DNA from: Vitis vinifera
Taxonomy: Eukaryota; Streptophyta; Magnoliopsida; Vitales; Vitaceae
Length of the DNA stretch: 64,000 nucleotides
Direction: 5' to 3'
NCBI RefSeq assembly: GCF_030704535.1
Contig: NC_081823.1
Span: 342,501 to 406,500 of the forward strand
The position numbers and the translations under genes are program-made. The notes under the pieces were generated by a model that made no database searches, had not been told where the DNA came from, and saw nothing but the letters and a program-made list of their open reading frames with translations. How positions within the stretch are numbered: position 1 is the stretch's first letter; each line of letters starts with the position of its first letter. Positions 24,095 to 36,597 of the stretch are shown here, in pieces.

Positions 24095-25510
24095 TAGAAA
24101 AATTAGGCTAATCCAATCTATGATAATCACCCTAGAGGAGGGATGAAAAGGGTAATGATTTCTTTTTGTAAATTTAAACTAAGTGAATAGAAGAGACAAA
24201 TATATGCAAATATATAATAAAACAATATAAAGACAATTTGTATATAAAACAAAAGAGTAGGGAAGAGAGAATGCAAACACAAGATTTTGTAGTGGTTCGA
24301 CGCAACTCGGCCTACATCCACTTTCCTTTAGCTTCAATCCCAAGCTTGAGGTTCCACTAATTCAAGGCTTCCAAATCAAGTCTTTAAGCAATACAATTGG
24401 ATTATGGTTCCAATCCACCCTCTTGGACTTTTGGTTTCAAGCACCCTTTACAAACCTCAAGAGGTATCTCACTCTTGAATAACCCCTCAAGTGATACCCC
24501 ACACTTGAGAATATTTCTCTCAAAGATATACAAATAATTAGTCTCACAAAATCCTAGTACAAAAATTTTAAGTTCAAATTATACAAGAAAACCAGGATTG
24601 AATGGTGCATTAAAGATATGCAAGTTTTAAAACAATGGTGCACTAAAAAACACTCTTCCAAGACTCAAATATATTCAAGAAAGATTTGAGAAGGTTAAGC
24701 TTATGAAATAATAAATATTAGAGCCTTTTTATAGAAGAAAAAAAGTCAAATTAGCCGTTGGGGGTTCGACCGGTCGAGTTAGGGTTCGACCGATCGAGTT
24801 GGGAGTCGACCGGTTGACTAGCCGTTAGCATTTAATGCTTGACAGGTGACTGTTGGACCTCAACTGAACCTCAATCGAACATCGACCAAACCTCAACCGA
24901 TTGAGGTTCAACCTTAACCGGTTGAATAACCGTTCTGGAAGAAAGAGAAAGTTTTTTGCACCCTCAATCGGTTGAGTTAGGGGTCGATCGATTACTGTTC
25001 ATACCCTTAACCGATTGAGCTGGGAGTCGACCCGGACCTCGATCGGTTGAGCTGGCCGTCGACCGGTTCCTCATCAGGTTCAACCGATTGAGCCGTTTTT
25101 TACTAAAAAAAAACCAACTTTTTCAACTTAAAACCTTTTAAACAAGTTGGAAAAACATTTAACACAAGGTTTTAGTTGAAAACATGAAATCATTCAATTT
25201 TAAAATATTTAAAACAAAATAACTCTTGAATGATTTTGCTGCATAAGTAAAAAATGTAATGCATGAAAATCCTAGTGTACCAACAACCTTACAAAAAGAT
25301 CTTTTAAAGCTTGGGTCTTTGAAAAACACTTCTCTTAGAGGTGATCTTCTTCTTCATTATTTCTCCTTGACTTGATTTGTCTTTATAATTGCCACTTTGG
25401 AAATTGTCTTACCTAATCACACTTGAAATATAATCATTAGTTATAAATCTTGTTTTATTATTATCAAAACTGAGATTAACTAAACTTTGGTTTCACAACT
25501 TTTATATCAT
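24095..25510 (-). mobile_element. Second CCGGTT/CCGATTGAG-rich element, reversed
   Basis: Read on the minus strand it begins near GTTAATCTCAGTTTTGATAA and ends near CATCCCTCCTCTAGGGTG, matching the layout of the element at 14,271-15,465. Positions 24,760-25,100 hold about ten degenerate copies of a CGACCGGTTGA / CAACCGATTGAG unit. There is no coding capacity. It is a decayed non-autonomous element; family and exact ends are unsettled. Confidence 0.4.
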
Positions 25511-25860
25511 GCGTATATATGCAACACCTCGATAGAAAATAAGTAGGAAAAAATTATTTTCCATATTTAAGCTTTAAAACAAAATTTTGTTCCTCAAAAT
25601 AATTAAAAAATACTTTTAAATATTATTTTCAAAAAAAAATTATTAACAATAATTGAAAAGGTATAAAATAATTTGAAAACTTTTATATCACACATATGTA
25701 TACAACACCTTTATGGAAAATAGTTTGAAAATTTTATTTTCCATATTTAATTTTTTAAAACAAAATTTTGTTCCTCAAAATAATTAAAAATAAATAAATG
25801 TTATTCTAAAAAAATTGACAATAGTTCTCGAAAACATTGAAAAAAATCTCCTGTTTTTTA
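25498..25860 (+). repeat. 181-bp tandem duplication in AT-rich DNA
   Basis: ACTTTTATATCA followed by a TATGCAACACCTCGAT or TATACAACACCTTTAT segment and AAACAAAATTTTGTTCCTC occurs twice, at 25,498 and 25,679. The copies are clearly diverged. Confidence 0.65.
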
Positions 25861-27073
25861 AAATAATTTTTTATTCTAAAAAAAAATCGAAAAACATGTT
25901 TGACAATTAGAAAATAGAAAATATTTTATATTCTTAAAAATTAAAAAAAATGTTTTTAGAGAATATTTTTTTAGTTGTTTTAAGTTATTTTCACTAGTTT
26001 ATTGAGAATTGCTTTAGAAAATAATTTTATAACGATTTTAAAAACAATTTTTGTTCTTTAAAACATAAAATAGTATCCAATTTAAAAAACATATCAAGAT
26101 GGATTTCAATTTAAAAAACATATTTTGTAAATTTAGGATTGAAAATAGTTTTTAAAATTATTTTATAAAAATAGACAGATTTTCTAAAATAAATTGTGAG
26201 AAATGATGAAAACAAAGATAATATTGTTGGAATGTTATATTCATAAAGAATTAAGGGATAAAGATATCTTATCAACATGCTTATTAAATTTTAAAAAATT
26301 ATATAAGTATAGTGATTTTTTAAAGTGAATGATGAAAAATAGCAACATTATCAGACAACATTTTATTCCTTAGGAACAAAGTTACTGTTTTTATAAGGAT
26401 GGATCTTAAAAACAAACATTTTAAAACTATTTTAAAAAAAATTGTTAAAAAAAACCCTAAATTTTTTGTGTCTGTTTTTTAGTCAGCATCATAATCATAC
26501 ATGTGAGGTTAAATCCATTATTTCAAGATTAAAATTCACTTGACTTGTTGGGAGGCAACTATAAAACGAATTTATTGGGCCTCCCCCACCACTAATAAAA
26601 TTATAAATCATATTAAAAAAAAATTATTAACAAAAAAAAAAAAAAAAAAAGGAAAACTAAAAGATGACAGCTTGTTTGTTCATTTAAAAAATAATATTAA
26701 TATTATAAAATTTTCATTAAATAAAATAAACTCACAAATTAGGGCTAATAATAGTACCCTGTAATTAAGTGGTGTAAAGGTAGAAGAATGGACTCATTTG
26801 GATGAGTGTGTGACTGTGGGAAATTCGAAAAATAATATAAATAAATAAAAGCAATGCCCATTGTCTGAAAAGTGAACATTCCTTCCATTTACGCATAAAA
26901 TGTGAACATATGATCACAAGTCTAAAATTTACAATTAATTTATTCTACTTGATACACAAAGGGTAAGGTAAGCAATTAGCCATTTAGTCTCATTGTAATA
27001 TGAACATTCCAAGTAAAGGTAAGTCTTTTTAAGTCTTCAGCTAACAACCCTAAACCCTCCATGAAGCCAGAAG
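25861..27073. other. AT-rich intergenic DNA, no gene
   Basis: Runs of AAAATATTTT-like sequence suggest old MITE material. Nothing coding was found. This is the 3' flank of the minus-strand hAT-derived gene. Confidence 0.4.
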
Positions 27074-29352
27074 TTACATGCCATCAGACGCTATCACATG
27101 AACCAATGGTCCACCTGCAAACCTCGCATTAACAAAAACCCAAAAACAACTAAGTACATTGGCGACATAACATTATCAGTGGATTAGAGAACCGCTTAAC
27201 CTCATTAAGAACATACCATGTACGTGAATTAGTTTGCTAATTTGCTTCGATTGCAAGAGGGATAGCAGGGTGGGGTGAGGTTTGGTGGGGTGAGGATTGG
27301 TTGGGTTCTGAAACAAAAGCATTAGGAAAAATAGTAAGGGAAGAAGATTAGAAATAGAAGTAAAAAAACCAAAAAAGCAATGCATATACCTTCTAATCCG
27401 GTCTGCAACCAGTCTTGTGTGCAGATCAACGCTTGTCGGGTATCTGGGTTGAGGGAACTACGATAATGATCTAGAACCCTAGCTCCTGTGCTGAACACAA
27501 CCTCAGGGGCAACAGTGGACATGGGAATCCCCAGAACGTCGCGTACCATCATAGATAAGATAGGGTACCTTGGCTTCTGGACTTTCCACCAATTTAGTAT
27601 GTGGAAATCACAGTTGCGGGGAAATACTGGCTCCTCCAAATATTTGTCCAGATCAGATACTATGTTTTGATTCTGGGAAGTTTCGTGGATGAATTTGTCA
27701 AAGCCCTTTAGTCGATCCCTTGAATCATTACTAGTACTAGGCAAGCTGCTGCCAGGGAGAGCTACACCTTGATGCAGTGAAGCAGAGGTGGAGCAGTATA
27801 CATTGAAAAGTTCCTTGATCCCATCAGAAACATCCTTGATCCGATCTGCAGCATCAGTACCATAGATCTGTGGATAGTAATACTCCACCAGTTTCATCTT
27901 GAATCGGGGATCTAAGATTACGGCTACTGCCAAAGCTAAACTACACTTGCTCCAATATTTATCAAACTTGGCTTTCATCTTCAGTGCCAAAGAACTAATA
28001 AAATCATCAGGACTCTTGCACCATTCGATCAATTGGATGTGAATGTCACAAATCTCAGGAAAATATATATTTGCAGTTGGGCATTTGTTGCTGGACAAGA
28101 CGGCGATAATTTCAAGAAGAAGTTTCATATAGCTAGTAATGGAACTTGCCCATTCCCACTCTGTATCAGATAGAGCAACTGTGTAGCCTGGGTCATGCTC
28201 TTGCAAGAGAGAAAATGCCCCCTTGTATTCTAACACTCTGTCAAGCATGAGATATGTTGAGTTCCATTGAGTTGGACAATCAAGAAACAAGTTTTGCTGA
28301 CTATTGATTCCAACTTGTTGGGCAATCTCATTGAATTTTCCTAATGTTGCCTGTGAGGTTTTGACATACCGAACACTTTCTCGGATCTTGTGGGTTACCT
28401 CCCTAAGTGCTTCAATGCAATCTTGAACAATCAAATTTAGAACATGACCTACACAGCGCACATCAAGTAATTGACCACTGCCCAAGAGAGGCCTGTCCTG
28501 GGAGAAGTGCTCTTTAACTCTTAGGGCGACGTCATCGTTCGTGGCACAATCATGAAATGTCATGGAAAACAACTTATGGCCAACCTCCCACTCCATCAGA
28601 CACTTAATAATAACTTCAGAGAGCATGTCTTCAGTATGAGAAGGATCGAGGGAGACAAAATTCAGTATCTTCTTTTGTAATTTCCAATCCTCGTCAATAT
28701 AGTGTGCTGTCAAACACAAATATTCAGCCTGTTCAGGGGAAGTCCACATATCGACAGCAAGATTAATTCTGCCATGCGATCTGCTCATAACCTCATACAC
28801 TTTCTGTTTCTCTTTCCCATAAATTTCCATGCAATCAAGCTCAATGGCACTATTGACTTCAAACAGTGGCTGCAGATCCTTAACAAATACTTTGAACCCA
28901 ACATGGTTGACCATGGCCAGGGGATAACCATGTAATATGATCATGCGGGCAAGATCCAGCCGACTCCGTTCCTGATCAAATCTAATACTTCCAAGGTTGA
29001 TGGGCTCATCTTTTTTTTGCTCTTGATCAAACTTCAGAATTGTAGGCTTTATATTCTCCTCTTTTCTTTGCCCTTCGTCATAATTGATAGCTGTAAGGCT
29101 AAGAGCACCTTCTTTTTTCCTTCTCTTTGCCGCAAGTAGTTGGGACACATCATAATTAGACCTTTTCAGACAACGCATTAAATGATTTCTCAGATGTGTA
29201 GTTCCACTATTACTTGATCCACTAAGCCTTTTGTTACAGTGTATGCAAACAGCATAACAGATGTCTGCCTTCCTAACCCTTTCAAAATGATTCCATACAA
29301 CAGATGTTAGCCTCTTCGGTTTCTTAATAGCTGACTCATTCGATATCTCCAT
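27074..29352 (-). CDS. Domesticated hAT transposase, BED zinc finger, DAYSLEEPER/RICESLEEPER type
   Basis: Probably a nuclear DNA-binding protein derived from a hAT transposase; relatives DAYSLEEPER and RICESLEEPER are needed for normal plant growth. Coding exons are 29352-27390 and 27114-27074, joined at GAAG/GTATATG and TTTGCAG, giving 667 residues that end in GGPLVHVIASDGM. A BED finger lies at about residues 14-65 (WNHF, CIHC, HLRNH). Next come the hAT core (NLAVDMWTS, HDCATND, RCVGHVLNLIV, PTQWNSTYLML) and the C-terminal dimer region (WWKVQKPRYPILS, RSSLNPDTRQAL). Asp, Asp and Glu are present near the three family catalytic places (DMWTS, HDC, PEVVFS), so loss of activity is not obvious from these. 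The frame is intact and I see no transposon ends, which favours a host gene. A 5'UTR acceptor (CCTGTAG) lies one base before the ATG. Confidence 0.88.
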
Positions 29353-32300
29353 CCTACAGGTTTGAGATTAACCAAATCCTGCACTCCACATAGAACTGCA
29401 AATAAATAGCCTTAAAAAACAAAGCAGAATAGAATATCTAGCCAAATAAAACATAAGATGAAAATTAAATAACAATGAAACAACATTAACCAAAAAGAAT
29501 ATGAAATAAATATAAAAAAATATTAAGAATTATCAATAAATAAATAAGAGGATGTGATTACATGCCAGAAGTCTCCTTCAGAGCTCAAACATCAATAATA
29601 AAACAAAATTCTTAAAAATCCTCAGCCAAAAATGCGATCAACAAACTAATTTCATGTCATTAAGTCTCCACTCTCAACATCATGAACAAATCTTGCTCAG
29701 AAGTTGCTTAATCAAACACAATCAAGTAAACATAATTTCAAAGAGAAGTGTGATTCCCTGAAAGCAATTCTTGTGCAAACAGCCTTCACTCTCTTAGAAT
29801 CAAAATAATCTAATATAAGTCAGTCATCAATAAAACGGAAACAGTTTAAAGTTGAGTTGATGGGAAAGATGATATCAACAATTTAAGGCCGAAATGGAGA
29901 GTATGTAAAGGGTCATGAAGTGAGAGACAACTAGGGAGTAGGTCCTCTCAGAGAATTTCTAGAGTCAGCAGTACAAGCCCCACAGCACTGTCTGAAGTCA
30001 TCCTACATAGCCAAGTAATGATAAGATGCTCAAATCTCACGTACAAGCCTTACTAGTCAAGGGGTTCTATGATAACCAAGAACATAACCACATCCTTCAA
30101 ACAAAGACTTAATAATAATGAAAACGCCAGATATCCAATCTTTCGGGTTTGAAGAAGGCTCCTAGTGGTTTTATTTTTCGTATAAAAAATGCTCAGGATT
30201 CCTTATTCTAGCCACTCTCCTCTTGAAAAAAAACCTGATCTCCTATCAGCATGCTTGAGATCATAAAGCAACCTAAACAAGTTCACTGTACAAGAGAAAT
30301 TTCAACAAAAAGGGATGACAGTCTGATCCATCAAAGTTTGATCAGGAACAAACATAGGTCCTCTGATGCATCCTCTAGAGAAGGACATAGGAATACCTTG
30401 ACTCTCTTTGCACCAATGTTACGACCAAATTCATGATTCTTTGGTCAAGGAGATGCCCAAACACAATACAGATAGAGTGGAAGCCCGAAACACTAGGAAC
30501 TCTCTATGCCTTTATCCCTAGTGATTCCCTGGGAATTTTGTTCTATCCTTTGGCGCTCTCCGAGATAAGAGCCTTCCTGCTCATATTATGATATAGAACA
30601 TTCCAATCTTCTAGCAGAGGAGGAGGTTTCGACAACTCAGCCACTTATGCAGACCACAATCCAAGAACAATCCTTCTATCCCTCAGTGTCACAAAATCTT
30701 AATTTACAGGATATGTTTAAAAAAATCAAAGGGCCACACCAAGTACAGGGGACACCACCACTGTAAAACTGAGATAAATGCTGGAAAAGAAGATTATGTT
30801 GATGAAGATGTAGGTTAGACTTTTTGAGAAGAAGATGTATGTGGCAACCCTTATACAATTGGGGAACAGAGCTAACAAGCCATTTTCAACTTTCAGTGCG
30901 TTTGAGCATGTGCTTGCATGCAAGTTTAGCAAACAAATTAATAGAATAGAGGATAAAGGATGGAAAAGAAAAGGAGATCTTCAATAAAGAGAAAAGCACA
31001 AAACAAAGCAAAGCATCCCAAAGATCAAAAGATCAATGATACAAAGCAACGCTAAGATGGAATGGAAGCTCCCAGTAGGTGACTAGCATTTGCCTCTAAG
31101 AGACCAAAATGCGAGCAGCGCTAAAAGTGAGTTCAGGTGCAGGAGCATTCACCCTTAGAAGCTTTCAAAGGCCCAAAACAAGCATATATGCATAAATTCT
31201 GGCCATAATTCAACCCTAAAAAGGACCAAGGAGAAACCCACCAAGTATAGACCAAAATACATTGAGATCATTAAAGTTCCCCAAATACTAAACAACCATG
31301 TAACTTTGCACTTCATTAGAAGAATGCGTATTCAAAAGATTCAAGTAAACAGAATTTTGATCTTCAACCTCAGAATACTCTTAAAACAAAATGCTTCTCC
31401 CCCTTCATTGACATGGGTAAATAAATCAAATCAAGCTCAAGCCATAAATATTCCTTTTGTAATAAAACACTATAGACCCATCAAGAGCTATTTTCTAGAT
31501 CCAATACACCTGTACAAGATTCAAATGCTAAACCTCTATGAAACTTAACATCTTTAAATTAAAAATAAACCAATCAAAAAGTTCAACTTGAATATCAAAG
31601 TCTTCCAAAATAGAAGTTCTCCATGATCAACCATACAAATTCTGATGATAACTAAACCCCAACATTCCGATCTAGAGCATCATCATCAGATAGGGAACAA
31701 GTTTGCCTACCAACTAAACTACAGTATACAGCATGCACTTGCATCTAGAATAATTTAAAGACCAAAACCTGGTAAGCATGATTATACTATATCAGAGGCA
31801 ATTATAAAGTCCATCAGTCAAATCAAGAGTAATAATCATAAAGCCCATTGGTCAAATTGATTCAACAGCAAAAACCCTACTAAAAACATCAGAACCTTAA
31901 CCCAGCTGATTTTTTCGTTCCTGAACAACCACAGACAAGTACCCCATATAGAAAATTTTCAAATGTTCATTAAAAATGAAAAAAAATAAAAAATCATCAC
32001 CACTTTGGGTAATACAAATCAATGTCTACTAATTTCAGATTCAACTCTTCCACAACCACAAAATAAAGATATGTAGCAAAGATTAGAAATGCAAATACCA
32101 GTCACCCAGAACCCAGTAACATGCTTATACTCAAACAAAGGTCATTGTGAAAGCAAACAGGTCTGCCTGGCTGATCTGCAATGACAATAGGAAATGGGTC
32201 AACCATAACTGTACAACATAGAGACACATAAGCACAATTCCTCAGTTGCATGGATTGCAAACAAAGTCTAGATCAAAATTTCAGATTTTCGGCAACAAAT

Positions 32301-33450
32301 GGTACACATCATGAATTTCAATAAAACAGATCTAATATCTACAATTCTGATTTCACTTTCAAGCTTCTTATAACCATAAATCCAATATGTACAAATATAA
32401 AAAGATGTGGATCCCACCAAATACAAAATCACAGATGATCACCGATCTAAAGGATCAAGCTAAGTTGACCCATTTGCCAAAACCCCTTAGAAAATGGATC
32501 AGAATGAGTACAATACAATCTTTCAGCTTCATGAACCAAAAACAAACAACCCAAGATTGCAATAAAAATATTGCGGCCAAAAAGAAACAAAATCACAAGT
32601 CTAAATCTCATTTCCATAACACTGATTTCAAATTTAATCTCCTATATAACCATAAATTCAACAGACCTATCACGAACTAAACATCCAGGTCAATCAATCT
32701 ATCAACAATTAATACAAAATTATAAGAACAAAAAAGCAACATAAGTTCACCTGTTTGGTTCCTAAGAAAACATGAATTTCCCATCAAGACCCAACAAAAC
32801 CCAGCTCAATTAAGGCAAAGTTTCACATTTAAAAAAAAAAAAAAAAAAAGCCCAAAACCAAAACCAATTCACAATTCAGATTATGCAGCCAGAAGCCAAT
32901 AACAATCACGGCCTCGGACCATGCAAATCTCATTTCCAAAACACAAACTTCGAACCCAACCTCCATATAACCATAAAATTCAACCCATACATCAAAAATC
33001 AAGCACCTGGGTCAATCAATCCACAGAAACCCAACACAAATATAAGAAAAACAAATTAAAAGAAGCCAAACACCCCCCGTTTTGACGAGAAAATCCCAAC
33101 TTCTCCATCATGACCCGACAAGATACCAGATTTCCCATCATGACCCGAAAAACTCGAGCTCAATTACAAGAAAGTATCAAACTTTTGAACACTAAATCCA
33201 ATCCAAAACCCCCACATCCCCGTAAGTTCCCGGAAACCAAAGAGACGATGAGATGAACCAAAAATTTGGAAACAGCAATTCACAACAACTGAAAGCTCAA
33301 TTGGGCCCTGGCCTTACAGTGATTGTTGCAGAACCTTTCCCTTTTTTTCCCTCTCTTTCTTGGAGAGAGTCCGATCGGAGGGTCCGGTGGAGCTAGGGTT
33401 TGTGGTCTGGAGAACAGATCTGAACCCGAAACATGTGGTTTTGATTTCAA
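29353..33450 (-). other. 5'UTR intron and leader region of the hAT-derived gene
   Basis: No coding sequence was found over about 4 kb. The acceptor next to the ATG implies an upstream untranslated exon. On the minus strand, about 33,300-33,420 looks like a plant leader (AAACCCTAGC, pyrimidine-rich, then CACT/GTAAGG). A sense-oriented copy of the first-intron motif (TTTTCTTAGGAACCAAACAG) lies at 32,751-32,770. The transcription start was not determined. Confidence 0.5.
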
Positions 33451-36400
33451 AGCGATTCGGGTCGTGCCCGAAAAGACTGAACCGGGTCGAAAGGTGGAGA
33501 CTCGAGAAATGGGCAAGTGGTGTGTGTGGCGAAGACTAATGAAATACACAAATAGTAGTAGATGGGGGTGGATCCACTATCCGACCCGAGTAGACATCGG
33601 ATCTGGGTGTGTTAGGTTTGGGTTACGTGTGGGAGGTGTGGTGGGTTGACCATTGTGGGAAGTGGGTGCAGACTTTGGGTTAGGTTTTGTGTTTGGTAAG
33701 TGGGGCCCACATATTTTACACTCTGATCAATAATATTGCACCACCTCATGTTAATTTTTTCAAAAACTTAAATAAAAGTATAATTAAAAATATAAATATA
33801 AAATAAAATATTAATTCTCACTACAACTTAATTTTTTTCTTTTTAAATTATTCTTATATTATGCATTTTTTTTCTATTTCTAACACTCAACATTTCCATT
33901 GGTATAAAATTTTGAATTGGTTAAAGAAAAAGTCAAAAAGAATATAACCAAACTCGAATACTTCATCACTCAAAGCATTTCAATTTTTTTTAAAATAATT
34001 TCTTTTTAAAAAAAATATCAAAATTAAAAGAAAAACCTAAAAAATTATATTTAATTTTAGTCCTAACTTAAAACGATCACTTCTCCATTCTTATCTACCA
34101 TTGGGAGAGATAAAATTAAGATAACAAATTCATAAAAATACAAAAAAAGATATATTGAGTGAAGATTAAGCCTTAAAATTTCAATTAAAGGCTTACATAT
34201 AAAAAACTATAGAGTTTAATATAAAAATATATATACAATATAAAAAAAAAAAAACAAAAGAAAGAGAGATCAGATCGTGATGAGAATTAATATTTTATTT
34301 TTATATATTTATTTTTAATTATGCTTTTGAAAATTTAAAAGGAGAGTTAAATATTATAATGAACCATTCGACCCAAAGTTCATCTTTATCTATTATCATT
34401 AATTTTTTTTTTTTATTCAATGTGGGATGTCACGTCTACTTTGAACTCAAATGGGCTTTCATAGCTTTAAAACACGTTTATAGGATTAAAAAGAATTCAT
34501 ATTTATATAATGTCAAAAACTTTCTTCTTTGCGGTTGACTTTAGGCTTATATATATTTAGACGTTCAACAATAGAACATATATAAAATTATCTTTTCAAT
34601 ACTAGCTTTTGTCGTATGGTATAAGAGTGTAAAGGTCACACGATCTTGTTGTCTAATTCGGTATCAAACCAAATTGTCAACTTTTTTCCTTTTTTATATT
34701 TTCAATTACTAGTTCTACTGATATTTGGCATAGACATGACATTTGTCTTCCAAGACTTCAAATTTATCATCTTCATCTATGTCTAGAATAAGCACTTCAC
34801 ATTTTCATAATTCTATCTTCCAAGTTTATTAATTGTGATATTTTAATAGTGCAAAATGCAAAACTCCTATAAGATGTTATTTTTATTTATTTATGAGAAA
34901 TCATTTTTTTTTAAATTCAATAAAATATTTTATACATATTTAAAATATATATTTAATTAATTTATCAAAAAAGCTTATTCTTAATCAATAAATTAATATA
35001 AAAATAAGGAAATTTGGTTAAAAACAATTTGTTTTTAAATTTTAGGTTTTTTTTTTTTACTTTTTTATGACTTATTATAAATTTTTGATTGAATAAAATT
35101 TAACTTTTTCTAAATAGAAAAATTAACATATTGATTTTTATTTTATTTTTTACTTTTTAATACTTAATATAAATAAAATATTATAAAAACAAACAATTTA
35201 ATATTTAACACTATTACATATTATTTAGTTTTAAGTTCTATTTACAATTAAGTAAAAAAAACAAACACTATATTAATAAAAAATTAAGAAAAGTTGTTTG
35301 GTCTTCCAAGCTTCTAGTTTCACTATATATTTAATTAAAATTTATAATTTTGATATTATTTTTTGAAAAACTAAAATAATATCAAGCCAAAATTACTTTT
35401 TAAGTAAATTCAAGAATATTCATCCAATGGTATTTTTCTTATAAGTATAAAAAGAGACCACTAATGGGATGATACCATGTTATCTTAGTTGATTTATATC
35501 GTACACTTAGTGATGAAAATTTCAAATTTTATGGCGCGAAATTTCGCAAAATCAGAGCATGAGGGACACACCTGTCAAGACGAGGACAACGAGAAAAAAT
35601 AAGAGATATATCCGCGATTTATTGGATATATCAATTATTTATCGTGAAATATCGACAATTTTTTTAAACATTTATTATTTTTTTAATTATTCATTTTTTA
35701 TTTATCTTTTATTTTAATGTTATATTATTATTTTATTTTATATTGTCCTTTTATTTTAACTATTTTTTATATTCATCTTTTTAATGCTATTTTAAAAAAT
35801 TACTATCATTTTACTTTTAATTTTTTTAATTTATCCATTTAATTTTATTTAATTTTAAATGTTTTTATTTAAAAATATAAAAAATATATTTTTACTCAAA
35901 AATTGCTACAATATAAAAAAATTAATGAAGTCCTAATATTTTATAAAATAAAATTAATTTAATAAAATAAATTATTAAGAATTTTAATTATTTAAATAAA
36001 TTAATGTTAATAGAAAATTTGTCACCCTGTATTTGTAATAAATTTTTAGAAATCAAATCTCAAATAAAATATTTTACATAAACCAATTTAATTTTTTTAT
36101 TTAAAATGTAATAAAACATGTTTTAACAAAAATATTTTTTTAATTTTTAAAATAAATGAATATAAATATATTAAAAGAATTTAAACTAATTTTTTTATAA
36201 AAATTTGATAAATATTATCTTTAATCGTATTAGTTACACTTGCAAAATAACTTTAATATATATATATATATTCTTAATTATTTTATCATTTTTTTAGTTT
36301 TTTCAAGCATTTTTTGTCTTAATATTTTTGTAAAAATATTTACTGATATTTTTCTAATATTTTTGATATGTCACTAAAATTCAAGTAACAATATATCCAT

Positions 36401-36597
36401 ATTTACGGATATTTTAAACATTACGTCCTTTTATTTTGGACTACTGTTCGTTTGTACCATTTTATTCCTAATCTTATGGAATGATGTAGATTTTGTCAAA
36501 CAGATGGTCCAAATTATTTTCCAATAAATACATATGTATACTCCAGAAGCATGAAAGGGAGGGAAACTTGTATTGAATATTTGGCATTTTCTGAAAG
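33451..36597. other. Intergenic region between the hAT-derived gene and NADK3
   Basis: Positions 33,450-33,700 are GC-rich and likely the promoter of the minus-strand gene. From 33,750 to 35,500 the DNA is AT-rich without genes. From about 35,500 to 36,420 there is a repeat-like stretch with many ATATCG, GATATAT and ATATTTT words, starting beside a GCGAAATTTCGC palindrome; it is probably an old transposable element but unclassified. Confidence 0.4.

Noticed and set aside
33323-33649. Plus-strand 108-codon frame in GC-rich DNA
   Set aside because: Better explained as the promoter and leader of the minus-strand hAT-derived gene; no protein motif.
35530-35550. GCGCGAAATTTCGC, which contains an E2F-like word
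   Set aside because: It sits at the edge of a repeat-like stretch about 1 kb from any gene start, so a regulatory role is not supported.
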